From a bacterium (lineage in GTDB: Bacteria; SZUA-79; Acidulodesulfobacterales; Acidulodesulfobacteraceae): 64,000 bases of DNA. Under the pieces are notes generated by a model. It ran no database searches. It was not told where the DNA came from and was given only the letters and a program-made list of their open reading frames with translations. Below, piece after piece: positions 43,166 to 51,533 of this stretch. The position numbers and the translations under genes were made by a program. Positions within the stretch are counted from its first letter, which is position 1. Every line of letters begins with the position of its first letter. The DNA is taken from positions 124,001-188,000 of the forward strand of contig JAJYYR010000001.1 of NCBI GenBank assembly GCA_021800805.1, written 5' to 3'.

Positions 43166-43981
43166 ATGATTAGAAAACCTGCCGCAATCGGTTATTTTTA
43201 TCCTGAAGGATTAGATAATATAAAAAAATTAATAGATTCTTTCGGCGTCGTTCCCGCTAAAGAAAAAGTAAACGCTTTCGGTATTATATCTCCGCATGCC
43301 GGATATGTATATTCGGGGAAGATAGCATATGCCGGTTTTTCGAGCATTAATATAAAAAATAATATTATTATTATAGGTCCGAATCACACAGGTATGGGAG
43401 CCGATTATTCGGTAATGAATAACGGCAAATACGACTTCAAAGATTTTTCCGTTCCTATTAACGCCCAGCTTGCCGACGCTATAATAGAAGACGGAGGCAG
43501 TCCGTTTATTTCCGATGAACTTGCGCATTTAAAAGAACATTCGGTCGAAGTCCAGATACCCCTTTTATATAATTTAAAAAAGGATTTTAAGATTGTTCCC
43601 ATAGTAGTTTCTTTTATGAGATACAATGATATCCTTAACGCTTCAAAGGCGGTATTTAATGCTCTTAAAAAATTAAATTTGCTTGACGACGTTTTGATAA
43701 TTGCAAGCTCCGATATGACGCATTATGAACCGGCGGAATCCGCAAAATTAAAAGACGATATTGCCATCAAAGAGATTCTGGATATGAATCCGCGCGGCTT
43801 ATACGAAAAAGTCGGGGAAAACGATATTACTATGTGCGGTTTTATTCCTGCATCCATAATGCTTAATATCGCTAAAATGGCAGGCAGAACAAAATCGAAA
43901 CTGATAGGCTATACAAATTCGGGAGAGGTATCCGGCGATTATTCAAGCGTGGTCGGATATTCTTCTATCGTTATATATTAA
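43166..43981 (+). CDS. amrB: AmmeMemoRadiSam system protein B (MEMO1 family)
   Basis: 271 residues, the MEMO1 fold related to LigB-type dioxygenases. Visible conserved residues include the His in SPHAGYVYSGKIAYAG, His in IIGPNHTGMG, His/Glu in HLKEHSVEVQIPLL and SSDMTHYEP. Bacterial copies accompany AmrS and AmrA, but the biochemistry is not established. In this window amrS is 15 kb away and amrA absent. It is followed by gltX after 37 bases. Confidence 0.9.
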   Translation: MIRKPAAIGYFYPEGLDNIKKLIDSFGVVPAKEKVNAFGIISPHAGYVYSGKIAYAGFSSINIKNNIIIIGPNHTGMGADYSVMNNGKYDFKDFSVPINAQLADAIIEDGGSPFISDELAHLKEHSVEVQIPLLYNLKKDFKIVPIVVSFMRYNDILNASKAVFNALKKLNLLDDVLIIASSDMTHYEPAESAKLKDDIAIKEILDMNPRGLYEKVGENDITMCGFIPASIMLNIAKMAGRTKSKLIGYTNSGEVSGDYSSVVGYSSIVIY

Positions 43982-44018
43982 AGAAATTATATATATTATA
44001 TATTGTATTTAAAAATTA

Positions 44019-45518
44019 ATGAATAATATGAAAACAAGATTTGCCCCGAGTCCTACCGGCTATCTACATATAGGAGGGGCAAGAACGGCTCTTTTCAACT
44101 ATGCTTATGCAAAACATTACGGTGGAAAATTTGTTCTAAGAATTGAAGATACGGACTTCGAACGTTCCGAAAAAAAATTCGAAGAAGACATAATAGAAAG
44201 CCTCAAGTGGTTGTCTATATTCCCCGATGAAGAAATAATATTTCAATCCGACCGTCTAAATATTTACCGGTCTTATATAGACAAACTCCTAAAAGAAGAT
44301 AAAGCCTACTACTGTTTTTGCTCGAAAGAACTTCTTGAGGAAGACAGGAATAAGCTTATAGCGGAAAGCAAAAAACCTATGTATGTTGGAAGATGCCGCG
44401 AGTTAAAGCCGGACGAAGCCCTTTTAAAAACCCCGCATGTAATCAGATTCAGGGTCGATAGAAGCCCCGGCGTCGCTACCGGATTTAAAGATTTAATAAG
44501 AAACCAACATATAAGCGTAGCTAACGATGAAATAGACGATTTTGTTCTTGTCCGTGAAGACGGTATTCCAACCTATAATTTTGCCGTAGTCATAGACGAC
44601 GCGCTTACCGGAATAACGCATATCATAAGAGGCGACGACCACGTCAGCAATACCCCGAAACAGATAATGCTGTATAATGCCTTCGGCTTTAATACGCCCG
44701 AGTTTGCGCATGTTTCAATGATACTCGGTTCGGACGGAAAAAGATTATCGAAAAGACATGGGGCGACGTCTGTAAACCAGTACAAAAAAGAGGGTTTTTT
44801 GCCGGAAGCCCTTGTTAACTACTTAATAAGGCTCGGATGGTCGCACGGAAACGACGAGATATTTTCTTTAGAAGAAATAATAAAATATTTTGATTTAAAA
44901 AATATAAGCAAATCTGCCGCTATATTCAATACCGAAAAACTTTTATGGTTAAATTCCCACTATATCAAATCAAAAGATCCTTTTGATTTGATTGATATGA
45001 TAAATGATATACGCGGAGATTTAGAGTCCCCTTTAAATATCGATATAAAAACCGCATCGCTTGTAGATTCCCTTAAATCCCGTGCGAAAACTCTCGTTGA
45101 ACTGAGACAGAAGCTCGGTTTTTTTGTGAATGAAACAATTGATTACAAAGATGAAATTTTGAGCGAGTTTAATTTTAACGAAAGCGACCTTCTGTTTTTA
45201 AAATCGTTTAGGGAATTTATCGACGGGTTGAATAACGAGATTTTTAATTCCGATAATATAGATTTGACCGATAAAGCCGGCAAAGCTAATGCCTTAGAAA
45301 TGCTAAAAAATTCTATAGAATCTATAAAAAATGAATTTAATTATTTCTTGTCAAAAAATAATTGGACGATGAAAGAAAAAGCTATGATAATAAGATTGGC
45401 TTTTACGGGAGAAAAGGTATCCCCCCCTATATACGAGATTATATTTGCGATGGGAAAAGAAAGATGTATCAAGAGAATCGATAAATTTTACGATTATATT
45501 ATAAATATAAAGCGTTAA
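44019..45518 (+). CDS. gltX: Glutamate--tRNA ligase
   Basis: Class I synthetase of 499 residues charging tRNA-Glu (and tRNA-Gln in organisms using amidotransferase; not decidable here). HIGH motif in PSPTGYLHIGGARTALFNYA, KMSKS variant in DGKRLSKRHGAT. An alternative start at 44028 would drop three residues. No clear ribosome site. It heads a dense run gltX-rnhB-yraN-nadE parts-rsmI. Confidence 0.96.
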   Translation: MNNMKTRFAPSPTGYLHIGGARTALFNYAYAKHYGGKFVLRIEDTDFERSEKKFEEDIIESLKWLSIFPDEEIIFQSDRLNIYRSYIDKLLKEDKAYYCFCSKELLEEDRNKLIAESKKPMYVGRCRELKPDEALLKTPHVIRFRVDRSPGVATGFKDLIRNQHISVANDEIDDFVLVREDGIPTYNFAVVIDDALTGITHIIRGDDHVSNTPKQIMLYNAFGFNTPEFAHVSMILGSDGKRLSKRHGATSVNQYKKEGFLPEALVNYLIRLGWSHGNDEIFSLEEIIKYFDLKNISKSAAIFNTEKLLWLNSHYIKSKDPFDLIDMINDIRGDLESPLNIDIKTASLVDSLKSRAKTLVELRQKLGFFVNETIDYKDEILSEFNFNESDLLFLKSFREFIDGLNNEIFNSDNIDLTDKAGKANALEMLKNSIESIKNEFNYFLSKNNWTMKEKAMIIRLAFTGEKVSPPIYEIIFAMGKERCIKRIDKFYDYIINIKR

Positions 45519-45523
45519 TTATT

Positions 45524-46087
45524 ATGCCGTTAAAAATATGTGGAATAGACGAAGCAGGCAGAGGCAGTCTTGCTGGTCCGGTGGTATCTGCGGCGATAAT
45601 AATAGATAAAAACAGAATTCCCTCAGGCGTTAAAGACTCCAAGCAGTTAACCGAGGCAAAAAGAAACGAGTATTATAAGATGCTTATTTCCAATGCCGTT
45701 TCTTATTCTATCGGTACCGCGTCGCATACGGAAATAGATGAAATCAATATCTTAAATGCAGCTATGCTCTCTATGGAAAGGGCATTCGACGGCTTATCCG
45801 TCAAACCGGATGTCGTAATCATAGACGGCCCGTTCATTCCGGCAGGCTTAACCGATATTACGGGATTAAAAGCTATTCCCGTAATTAAGGGCGACGACAG
45901 AATTAAGTTAGTCGCTTGCGCTTCCGTAATAGCCAAAGTTTTCAGAGACGGTTTAATGGTTTTGCTGGACGAAAAATATCCGAATTACGGTTTTAAACGG
46001 CATAAGGGCTATGCAACAGTAGAGCACAAGAATAATCTTAGAAAATATGGATTTTGCGAGGTTCACAGAAAAACATTTAAGTTTTAA
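45524..46087 (+). CDS. rnhB: Ribonuclease HII
   Basis: Removes RNA from RNA-DNA hybrids and single ribonucleotides from DNA. The 187 residues contain the DEAGRGSLAGPVV active-site segment, DSKQLTEAKR and the later KVFRDGLM/YGFKRHKGYATVEH motif. The gene is five bases after gltX and precedes yraN, a common partner. Confidence 0.95.
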   Translation: MPLKICGIDEAGRGSLAGPVVSAAIIIDKNRIPSGVKDSKQLTEAKRNEYYKMLISNAVSYSIGTASHTEIDEINILNAAMLSMERAFDGLSVKPDVVIIDGPFIPAGLTDITGLKAIPVIKGDDRIKLVACASVIAKVFRDGLMVLLDEKYPNYGFKRHKGYATVEHKNNLRKYGFCEVHRKTFKF

Positions 46088-46111
46088 CGATAAATAATAT
46101 ACAATATAAAA

Positions 46112-46483
46112 ATGAATAAAAATAATAAAATTAAAGGAGATCGAGGAGAGAGAGTAGCCGCGGGGTTTTTGGAAAAAATAGGATATAAAATCATAAAAAC
46201 AAAATTTAGGAAGGGACGCAACGAAATAGATATTATTGCGGAAAGCGAAAACGGAGTTTTAAATTTTATAGAAGTCAAAACAAGGTTTGAAAGCAAATTT
46301 GGGAAGCCTTATGAAGCCGTGGACAAAAAAAAGTTAGAAAAAATTATAGACGTATCAAATTTTTTTTTGTTGATTTCCAATATAGACAGAGAAAAAAGTT
46401 TTATAAATTACGGAGTTATTTCGATTGAATATATAGATAGCAGTTCAATTAAATTAATTTTTTTTGAAAATGTTATTGAATGA
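46112..46483 (+). CDS. yraN: YraN / UPF0102 nuclease-fold protein
   Basis: 123 residues of the UPF0102 family, related to Holliday-junction-type nucleases. Motif GDRGERVAAGFLEKIGYKI is followed by RNEIDIIAESENGVLNFIEVKTR, which holds the E-D-ExK site. Function is not established experimentally. It overlaps the next gene by four bases (ATGA). Confidence 0.92.
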   Translation: MNKNNKIKGDRGERVAAGFLEKIGYKIIKTKFRKGRNEIDIIAESENGVLNFIEVKTRFESKFGKPYEAVDKKKLEKIIDVSNFFLLISNIDREKSFINYGVISIEYIDSSSIKLIFFENVIE

Positions 46484-47355
46484 AAGAAAATAATTCGATG
46501 AAAATTTTCCTTGCCCAGACAAATCCCAAAGTAGGGGATTTAAAGAAAAATATCGAAAACCATATTGAAATTATTTCCGCAGCAAAAGATAAAGAGGCTA
46601 ACCTTGTAATTTTCCCGGAGCTTTCTTTAACCGGTTATTTTTTAAAAGACAGCGTTTACGATATGGGAATAAATATTTATACCGATGAATCCGCAGTTCT
46701 AAGAGATATTTATAAAATAACCAAAGATTTGGACATTTCGGTGATTGCAGGTTTTGTGGAAAAAGATCCCGATTTTAATTTTTATAATTCGACTTTTTGT
46801 ATCTCTAAAGGCGGATTAATCAACGTTCATAGAAAAGTTTATCTGCCTACATATGGAATGTTCGAAGAATTAAGGTATTTTAAGCCCGGAAACGTCTTTG
46901 GAGTTTTTGATCTGGACGGCGTCAAAGTTTCCGTTTTAACCTGCGAAGACGCATGGCATCTTTCTTCGTCTTATATCGCCGTAAATAAAGGAGCGCATAT
47001 AATTATAATCAATTCGGCGTCTCCCGCAAGAGGTATTACCGCCGGACTTAATAAATTTAATTCTATGAATATGTGGGAGGAACTGCTTTCCGTTATAGCT
47101 TTCTATTACAAAAGTTATGTATTATACGTAAACAGGGTTGGATTTGAAGACGGTATTGGATTTTCCGGCGGTTCTTGCATATTTAACCCTTCCGGAGAGA
47201 TGGAAAGCAAACTGGATTATTTAGAAGAAGGGGAAATTTTGACAGAAATTAATTTAGACCTTTTGAATAACGAAAGATTTAAAACGCCTCTCATAAGAGA
47301 CGAGAATCTAAACCTGACGCTCAAAGAGATAGAAGGTATTATAAATCCCAAATGA
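46480..47355 (+). CDS. NAD synthetase glutaminase part (nitrilase-fold amidase)
   Basis: 291 residues, carbon-nitrogen hydrolase domain that would release ammonia from glutamine for NAD synthesis. The Glu-Lys-Cys triad is in VIFPELSLTG, HRKVYLPTYGMFEE and VSVLTCEDAWH. An alternative start at 46498 gives MKIFLAQTNP, closer to the family start. In most bacteria this domain is fused N-terminal to NadE. Here it is a separate gene whose stop overlaps the nadE start (ATGA), so the two products are probably made together and assemble. Confidence 0.88.
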   Translation: MKENNSMKIFLAQTNPKVGDLKKNIENHIEIISAAKDKEANLVIFPELSLTGYFLKDSVYDMGINIYTDESAVLRDIYKITKDLDISVIAGFVEKDPDFNFYNSTFCISKGGLINVHRKVYLPTYGMFEELRYFKPGNVFGVFDLDGVKVSVLTCEDAWHLSSSYIAVNKGAHIIIINSASPARGITAGLNKFNSMNMWEELLSVIAFYYKSYVLYVNRVGFEDGIGFSGGSCIFNPSGEMESKLDYLEEGEILTEINLDLLNNERFKTPLIRDENLNLTLKEIEGIINPK

Positions 47356-48200
47356 AAAAAGAACTCCCAAAAATAGACGAATATAATTTTCCACTCATTT
47401 ATAAACATCTTTCTAATTTTATCAAGATAGAAGTTTCAAAAGCTGGGGTAAATAGCGTAGTTTTGGGATTGTCCGGGGGCATAGATTCTGCCGCAGCATG
47501 CTATTTGGCTTCAAATGCGCTTGGAAAAGAGAACGTGACGGCGCTGATTATGCCTTATGAAAGCAGCGCCGGATCAAGCATGGACGATGCCTTAAAAATC
47601 GTGAAGACGCTTGGCGTTTCTCATTATGTCATAGACATAACGAAACAGGTAAACGACTATTTTACAAAAGAAAGAGCCGGCAAGGATGCCGATGATATTA
47701 GGATTAGAAAAGGCAATAAAATGGCAAGGGAAAGGATGTCTATTTTATACGATTATTCATATAAATTAAATTCTTTGGTGTTAGGGACAAGTAATAAATC
47801 GGAGCTTCTTTTGGGTTACGGAACTCTTTACGGAGATATGGCTTCTGCATTAAACCCTATAGGCGATATTTACAAAACGCAGATATATCAACTTGCGGAA
47901 CATCTTGACATTGCAAAAAGCATAATAACAAAGCCTCCTTCGGCTGATTTATGGGCGGGACAATCCGATGAAAATGAACTCGGTTTTACTTATGAAACAG
48001 CAGACGGCATAATGTATCTTTTAATAGATAAAATGTATAAACCGGAAGTCGTCGTCTCCCTTGGATACGACGAGAATCTTGTTAATAAAATATACGACAA
48101 AATAAAAAAATCCCAGTATAAAAGACGAATGCCTTTAATAGCGAAAATTTCCGAGCGGACGATAAATATAGACTTTAGATATTTAAGGGACTGGGCATAA
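47352..48200 (+). CDS. nadE: NAD(+) synthetase (ATP-pyrophosphatase part)
   Basis: 282 residues converting deamido-NAD to NAD with ATP and ammonia. The P-loop SGGIDSAAACYLAS, LVLGTSNKSELLLGYGTLYGD and PSADLWAGQSDENELG are typical. The amidase domain is encoded separately just upstream with a four-base overlap. Together the two parts make about 573 residues, the size of a usual fused glutamine-dependent enzyme. Confidence 0.94.
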   Translation: MKKELPKIDEYNFPLIYKHLSNFIKIEVSKAGVNSVVLGLSGGIDSAAACYLASNALGKENVTALIMPYESSAGSSMDDALKIVKTLGVSHYVIDITKQVNDYFTKERAGKDADDIRIRKGNKMARERMSILYDYSYKLNSLVLGTSNKSELLLGYGTLYGDMASALNPIGDIYKTQIYQLAEHLDIAKSIITKPPSADLWAGQSDENELGFTYETADGIMYLLIDKMYKPEVVVSLGYDENLVNKIYDKIKKSQYKRRMPLIAKISERTINIDFRYLRDWA

Positions 48201-48204
48201 TCGA

Positions 48205-48912
48205 ATGGCCTCGTTATACATTGTTGCTACCCCCATAGGAAATCTTGAGGATATTACGATAAGGGCGCTTAAGACGTTGAGGCTTGTTGATTTTATAGCC
48301 TGCGAGGATACGAGAAAAACCAGAATATTAACTTCCAGATACCATATAAAGACGCGTTTAATCCCGTACCACGAATATAATAAAAAATCAGCGGCTGACG
48401 GTATCGTCGCAAGCATATCAAAGGGTAAGGATGTTGCGCTGGTCAGCGAAGCCGGAACGCCCTTGATATCCGACCCAGGTTCGTATTTAGTAAGGTTATG
48501 CGTGGAAAAAGGCATAAAAATAGTCCCGATTCCCGGACCTTCAAGCGTTTTAACTGCTCTCTCCGCCTCGGGACTTGATACGTCCGAGTTTACGTTTATA
48601 GGATTTTTACCGAAAAAAGGAGGTAAGAGAAAGAAACTCCTTGCCAAACTTAAGGAAGAAAAAAGAGTTTTTATATTGTTTGAACCCGGCAGAAGCGTAG
48701 AAAAACTGCTTGCCGATATGAACGATATTTTTGGAAATATAAAAATTTGTTATGCGAAAGAATTGACTAAAATTTATGAATTCATAGAAACTAAAGATTT
48801 AAAATCGGTTCTGGAGGAAATTAAATGCAGACCCGAACTCATTAAGGGCGAAATTACGATAGTCGCAGATCCCTTATCAAAAGATAATGCTACTATTATT
48901 ATATTACCTTAG
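48205..48912 (+). CDS. rsmI: 16S rRNA 2'-O-methyltransferase RsmI
   Basis: Methylates C1402 of 16S rRNA using SAM. The 235 residues include the N-terminal LYIVATPIGNLEDITIRAL, ACEDTRKTRIL, the loop VSEAGTPLISDPG and GPSSVLTALSASGL. The family's small C-terminal helical part is missing or short compared with E. coli (286). The 3' end overlaps the convergent acyP gene by nine bases. Confidence 0.94.
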   Translation: MASLYIVATPIGNLEDITIRALKTLRLVDFIACEDTRKTRILTSRYHIKTRLIPYHEYNKKSAADGIVASISKGKDVALVSEAGTPLISDPGSYLVRLCVEKGIKIVPIPGPSSVLTALSASGLDTSEFTFIGFLPKKGGKRKKLLAKLKEEKRVFILFEPGRSVEKLLADMNDIFGNIKICYAKELTKIYEFIETKDLKSVLEEIKCRPELIKGEITIVADPLSKDNATIIILP

Positions 48913-49182
48913 AATTTTAAAATCCTTAAAATTCGACAAACTTTCCTGTTCGTAAAGTTTGACTTCCTTTACTCTGGAAGAAGGAGGTCCAACGTGAACC
49001 GAGGCTATCATTTCCTTAATTTGTTCTTCCCCGCCTTCGAAAAATGCTTCTACATGTCCGTCATGAGTGTTCATAACATATCCCTTGATTCCTATTCTTT
49101 CGGCTTCAAGTTTTGTAAAATTGCGAAAGTTCACTCCTTGGACTATTCCTTTAATTATAACTCTGTAAGATTTCGCCGTCAT
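48904..49182 (-). CDS. acyP: Acylphosphatase
   Basis: 92 residues. Hydrolyses acyl phosphates. The active-site segment is GIVQGVNFRNF with Arg20, and Asn38 sits in GYVMNTHDGHVEAFFEG, the normal Arg/Asn pair. Immediately downstream of the phasin-like gene on the same strand (seven bases). Convergent with rsmI, overlapping by nine bases. Confidence 0.92.
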   Translation of the reverse strand: MTAKSYRVIIKGIVQGVNFRNFTKLEAERIGIKGYVMNTHDGHVEAFFEGGEEQIKEMIASVHVGPPSSRVKEVKLYEQESLSNFKDFKILR

Positions 49183-49189
49183 TTACTTA

Positions 49190-49558
49190 TTACTTGCTGT
49201 GCGTATGCGTATGATGCGCATTGTGCTCTGTATGAGTATGAGAAACATGGCCATGTTTATCGACTTTCTCTTCCAGCGTTTTTATTTTCTCGTGTAGTTC
49301 TTTAATTTCGGAACCACGCGCTATATCGGCTTTACTAAGGGCTTTTTTCACCGATTCGTCGATTAAAGACAACATTTTCGCTTTATTGGATTCATATATG
49401 CCTTTCATTTTTTCGGAAAAGTCTTGAGCTTCTTTTTTTCCAAAATCCTGCGTTACAATAAATTCATCTAGAATTTTTTGAAATCTATCCTCCGTTGCGG
49501 TAAGAACGGTGCCGATAAATTCGGCAAATTTATCGAATGGCGTTTTTGAATTTTCCAT
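49190..49558 (-). CDS. Phasin-like coiled-coil protein with His-rich tail
   Basis: 122 residues. A phasin/PhaF-like helical region (KFAEFIGTVLTATEDRFQKI) continues into a coiled coil with heptad-like KELHEKIKTLEEKVDK (~82-100). The final ~20 residues alternate His with Thr/Ser (HGHVSHTHTEHNAHHTHT). No PHA genes are in the window, so a granule role is unproven. The tail could bind transition metals (inference). A GGGAG ribosome site is present. Confidence 0.65.
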   Translation of the reverse strand: MENSKTPFDKFAEFIGTVLTATEDRFQKILDEFIVTQDFGKKEAQDFSEKMKGIYESNKAKMLSLIDESVKKALSKADIARGSEIKELHEKIKTLEEKVDKHGHVSHTHTEHNAHHTHTHSK

Positions 49559-49670
49559 AGAAAATCTCCCTTATTTAATATTAACGAACTTATATCTTAT
49601 ATTATAGTATAAGTATACCATTAATATTCATAAAAGAATCGGTTAAATATAAAAATATAATATTTTATAT

Positions 49671-50027
49671 TTACTGCTGTTGAACCATATCAAGCCTTTC
49701 TATTTTAGCTTCTTTGCCTTTTTTCTTTCTTAGATAGTACAGTTTTGCCCTTCTGACTTTTCCTTGATACAGCAGTTCTATTTTATCGATTAAAGGAGAA
49801 TTGACTAAAAAAGTTTTTTCCACTCCTACGCCGTAAGAATTTTTTCTGACGGTAAACGCAGACCTTATGCCGCTTCCCTTTCTTGCGATTACAACTCCTT
49901 CGTAAACCTGAATTCTTTCTTTATCGCCTTCTTTTATCTTTTGATGCACCTTGACGGTATCCCCCGATTTAAATATGGGCGTATCGGTTTTTAAAGATGA
50001 ATTTTCGATTTTTTCGATGATATTCAT
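49671..50027 (-). CDS. rplS: 50S ribosomal protein L19
   Basis: 118 residues. Located at the 30S-50S interface. Typical sequences are [37 protein letters not shown] and [18 protein letters not shown] good AGGAG site precedes it. Last gene of the ffh-rpsP-rimM-trmD-rplS cluster, 53 bases after trmD. Confidence 0.97.
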   Translation of the reverse strand: MNIIEKIENSSLKTDTPIFKSGDTVKVHQKIKEGDKERIQVYEGVVIARKGSGIRSAFTVRKNSYGVGVEKTFLVNSPLIDKIELLYQGKVRRAKLYYLRKKKGKEAKIERLDMVQQQ

Positions 50028-50080
50028 TGAAATCTCCTTTATTTGTTTTTAGTTATAATTTTATATTATTATTAGAAATT

Positions 50081-50800
50081 TTATTCGGTCTTTCCTCTAT
50101 TTTCCGCAGTCTTTTTTAAAGCTTTTTCCGTTCTCCACTCGTTTATCAGCTTATGGTTGCCGCCGAGTAGAACATTGGGAACAGGCTTGCCTTTTAAGAT
50201 TTTTGGTTTAGTGTATTGCGGATATTCGAGTATTTTGCCGAAATTGCCGGAAAGGCTTTCTTCTTTGAGGGAATCCGGGTTTCCGAGAAACCCTTTAAAG
50301 TATCTGCCTACGGCTTCTATGAAGACGATAGCGGCTATTTCTCCGCCGGATAATATATAATTTCCTATCGATACTTCAACTCCGCCGGTGATATCCGTCA
50401 CTCTAGCATCTATTCCTTCGTATCTTCCGCAAATTATGATTATATGGCTATAATCGGACATATCTTCGGCTATACTTGAATCAAGCAATTTTCCGGATGC
50501 GGACATTATTACCGTAATATGTTTCTTATTCTTATATTTATAATTAGTTAAAGAATATTCGTAGGCTTTGAGAATAGGCTCTGCCATTAAAAGCTGACCT
50601 GCCCCGCCGCCGTAAATCTTATCGTCCACTCTTTTATGTTTATCCTCTGAAAAATCTCTTGGGTTAATTATATTGATTTCGATAAGTCCGGTTTTTAAGG
50701 CCCTTTCGATAAGTCCTACTTTAAGAAAAGACTCGAAATATTCCGGCATTATCGAAATGACGTCTATAACTTTTTTATTTTCGTCTATTTGGTGAATCAT
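50081..50800 (-). CDS. trmD: tRNA (guanine37-N1)-methyltransferase TrmD
   Basis: 239 residues with the SPOUT knot. VISIMPEYFESFLKVGLIERAL is the N-terminal signature. The SAM knot segments are IIICGRYEGIDARV and YILSGGEIAAIVFIEAVGR, with DDKIYGGGAGQLLMAEPI in between. Overlaps the rimM stop by four bases (ATGA). Confidence 0.97.
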   Translation of the reverse strand: MIHQIDENKKVIDVISIMPEYFESFLKVGLIERALKTGLIEINIINPRDFSEDKHKRVDDKIYGGGAGQLLMAEPILKAYEYSLTNYKYKNKKHITVIMSASGKLLDSSIAEDMSDYSHIIIICGRYEGIDARVTDITGGVEVSIGNYILSGGEIAAIVFIEAVGRYFKGFLGNPDSLKEESLSGNFGKILEYPQYTKPKILKGKPVPNVLLGGNHKLINEWRTEKALKKTAENRGKTE

Positions 50801-51297
50801 ATTTTATAATTTTCTTCGTTTTTTACCGTTATTTTTAAATTTTTAATATCTATACATGAAATGTTGTCATCAGTCATAGGGATTAAGTAAGTTGCATAAT
50901 ATGATTTTATTTCAATTATATCGGTTTCCCCCGGGTAAATTTCCGAAACCGTTCCGATATTTCGGTTGCTTTCGTCGTAACAGTTTAAGCCTATTAAATC
51001 TGAAATTAAATATTCATCCCGATTTAAATTTATATCGTCTTTCTTAACGAACACGGGGACCTTTTTAAAATTTTCTGCCGATTCGATAGAATTAACGCCG
51101 TAAAGCTTAATGAGATACCCTTTATTTACCCGCCTTATTTTTTCGATTTTTATCCGTTCAAGTCCGCAATTTTCGTTCATAAACAGCGGAATGTCCAAAT
51201 CCAATGCATCCGATAAGGGATTATACGTTATAAATAAAAGCTCTCCGCAAATACCGTGGGGTTTTATAAATTCCCCTATGCAGATGCAGTCGTTCAT
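50797..51297 (-). CDS. rimM: Ribosome maturation factor RimM
   Basis: 166 residues assisting 30S assembly near protein S19. The N-terminal domain signature CIGEFIKPHGICGELLFITYN and C-terminal PRC-barrel-like part (GTVSEIYPGETDIIEIK, YLIPMTDDNI) are clear. Coupled on both sides by four-base overlaps with rpsP and trmD. Confidence 0.94.
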   Translation of the reverse strand: MNDCICIGEFIKPHGICGELLFITYNPLSDALDLDIPLFMNENCGLERIKIEKIRRVNKGYLIKLYGVNSIESAENFKKVPVFVKKDDINLNRDEYLISDLIGLNCYDESNRNIGTVSEIYPGETDIIEIKSYYATYLIPMTDDNISCIDIKNLKITVKNEENYKI

Positions 51298-51533
51298 TTG
51301 TCCTGTTTTTTAACCAAAGACATAACGGTATCGCTCGGTTTGGCGCCTAAGCTTATCCATTTGTCGAATTTGTCTTTGTCGATAGTGAATTGACTTGTGT
51401 TCGAGCAGGGATTATACGTCCCCAGTATCTCGATGAATTTTTTCTGCACGGCTTTCTCGCTGGAAGCCGCTACTATTCTGTAAAAAGGTTTTTTGTGAGA
51501 ACCGATCCTTGTAAGTCTGATTTTTACCGCCAC
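51294..51533 (-). CDS. rpsP: 30S ribosomal protein S16
   Basis: 79 residues starting from GTG with an AGGAG site located inside the ffh reading frame. N-terminal MAVKIRLTRIGSHKKPFYRI is diagnostic. It overlaps ffh by 10 bases and rimM by four. The KH-domain gene often found between rpsP and rimM is absent. Confidence 0.97.
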   Translation of the reverse strand: MAVKIRLTRIGSHKKPFYRIVAASSEKAVQKKFIEILGTYNPCSNTSQFTIDKDKFDKWISLGAKPSDTVMSLVKKQDK

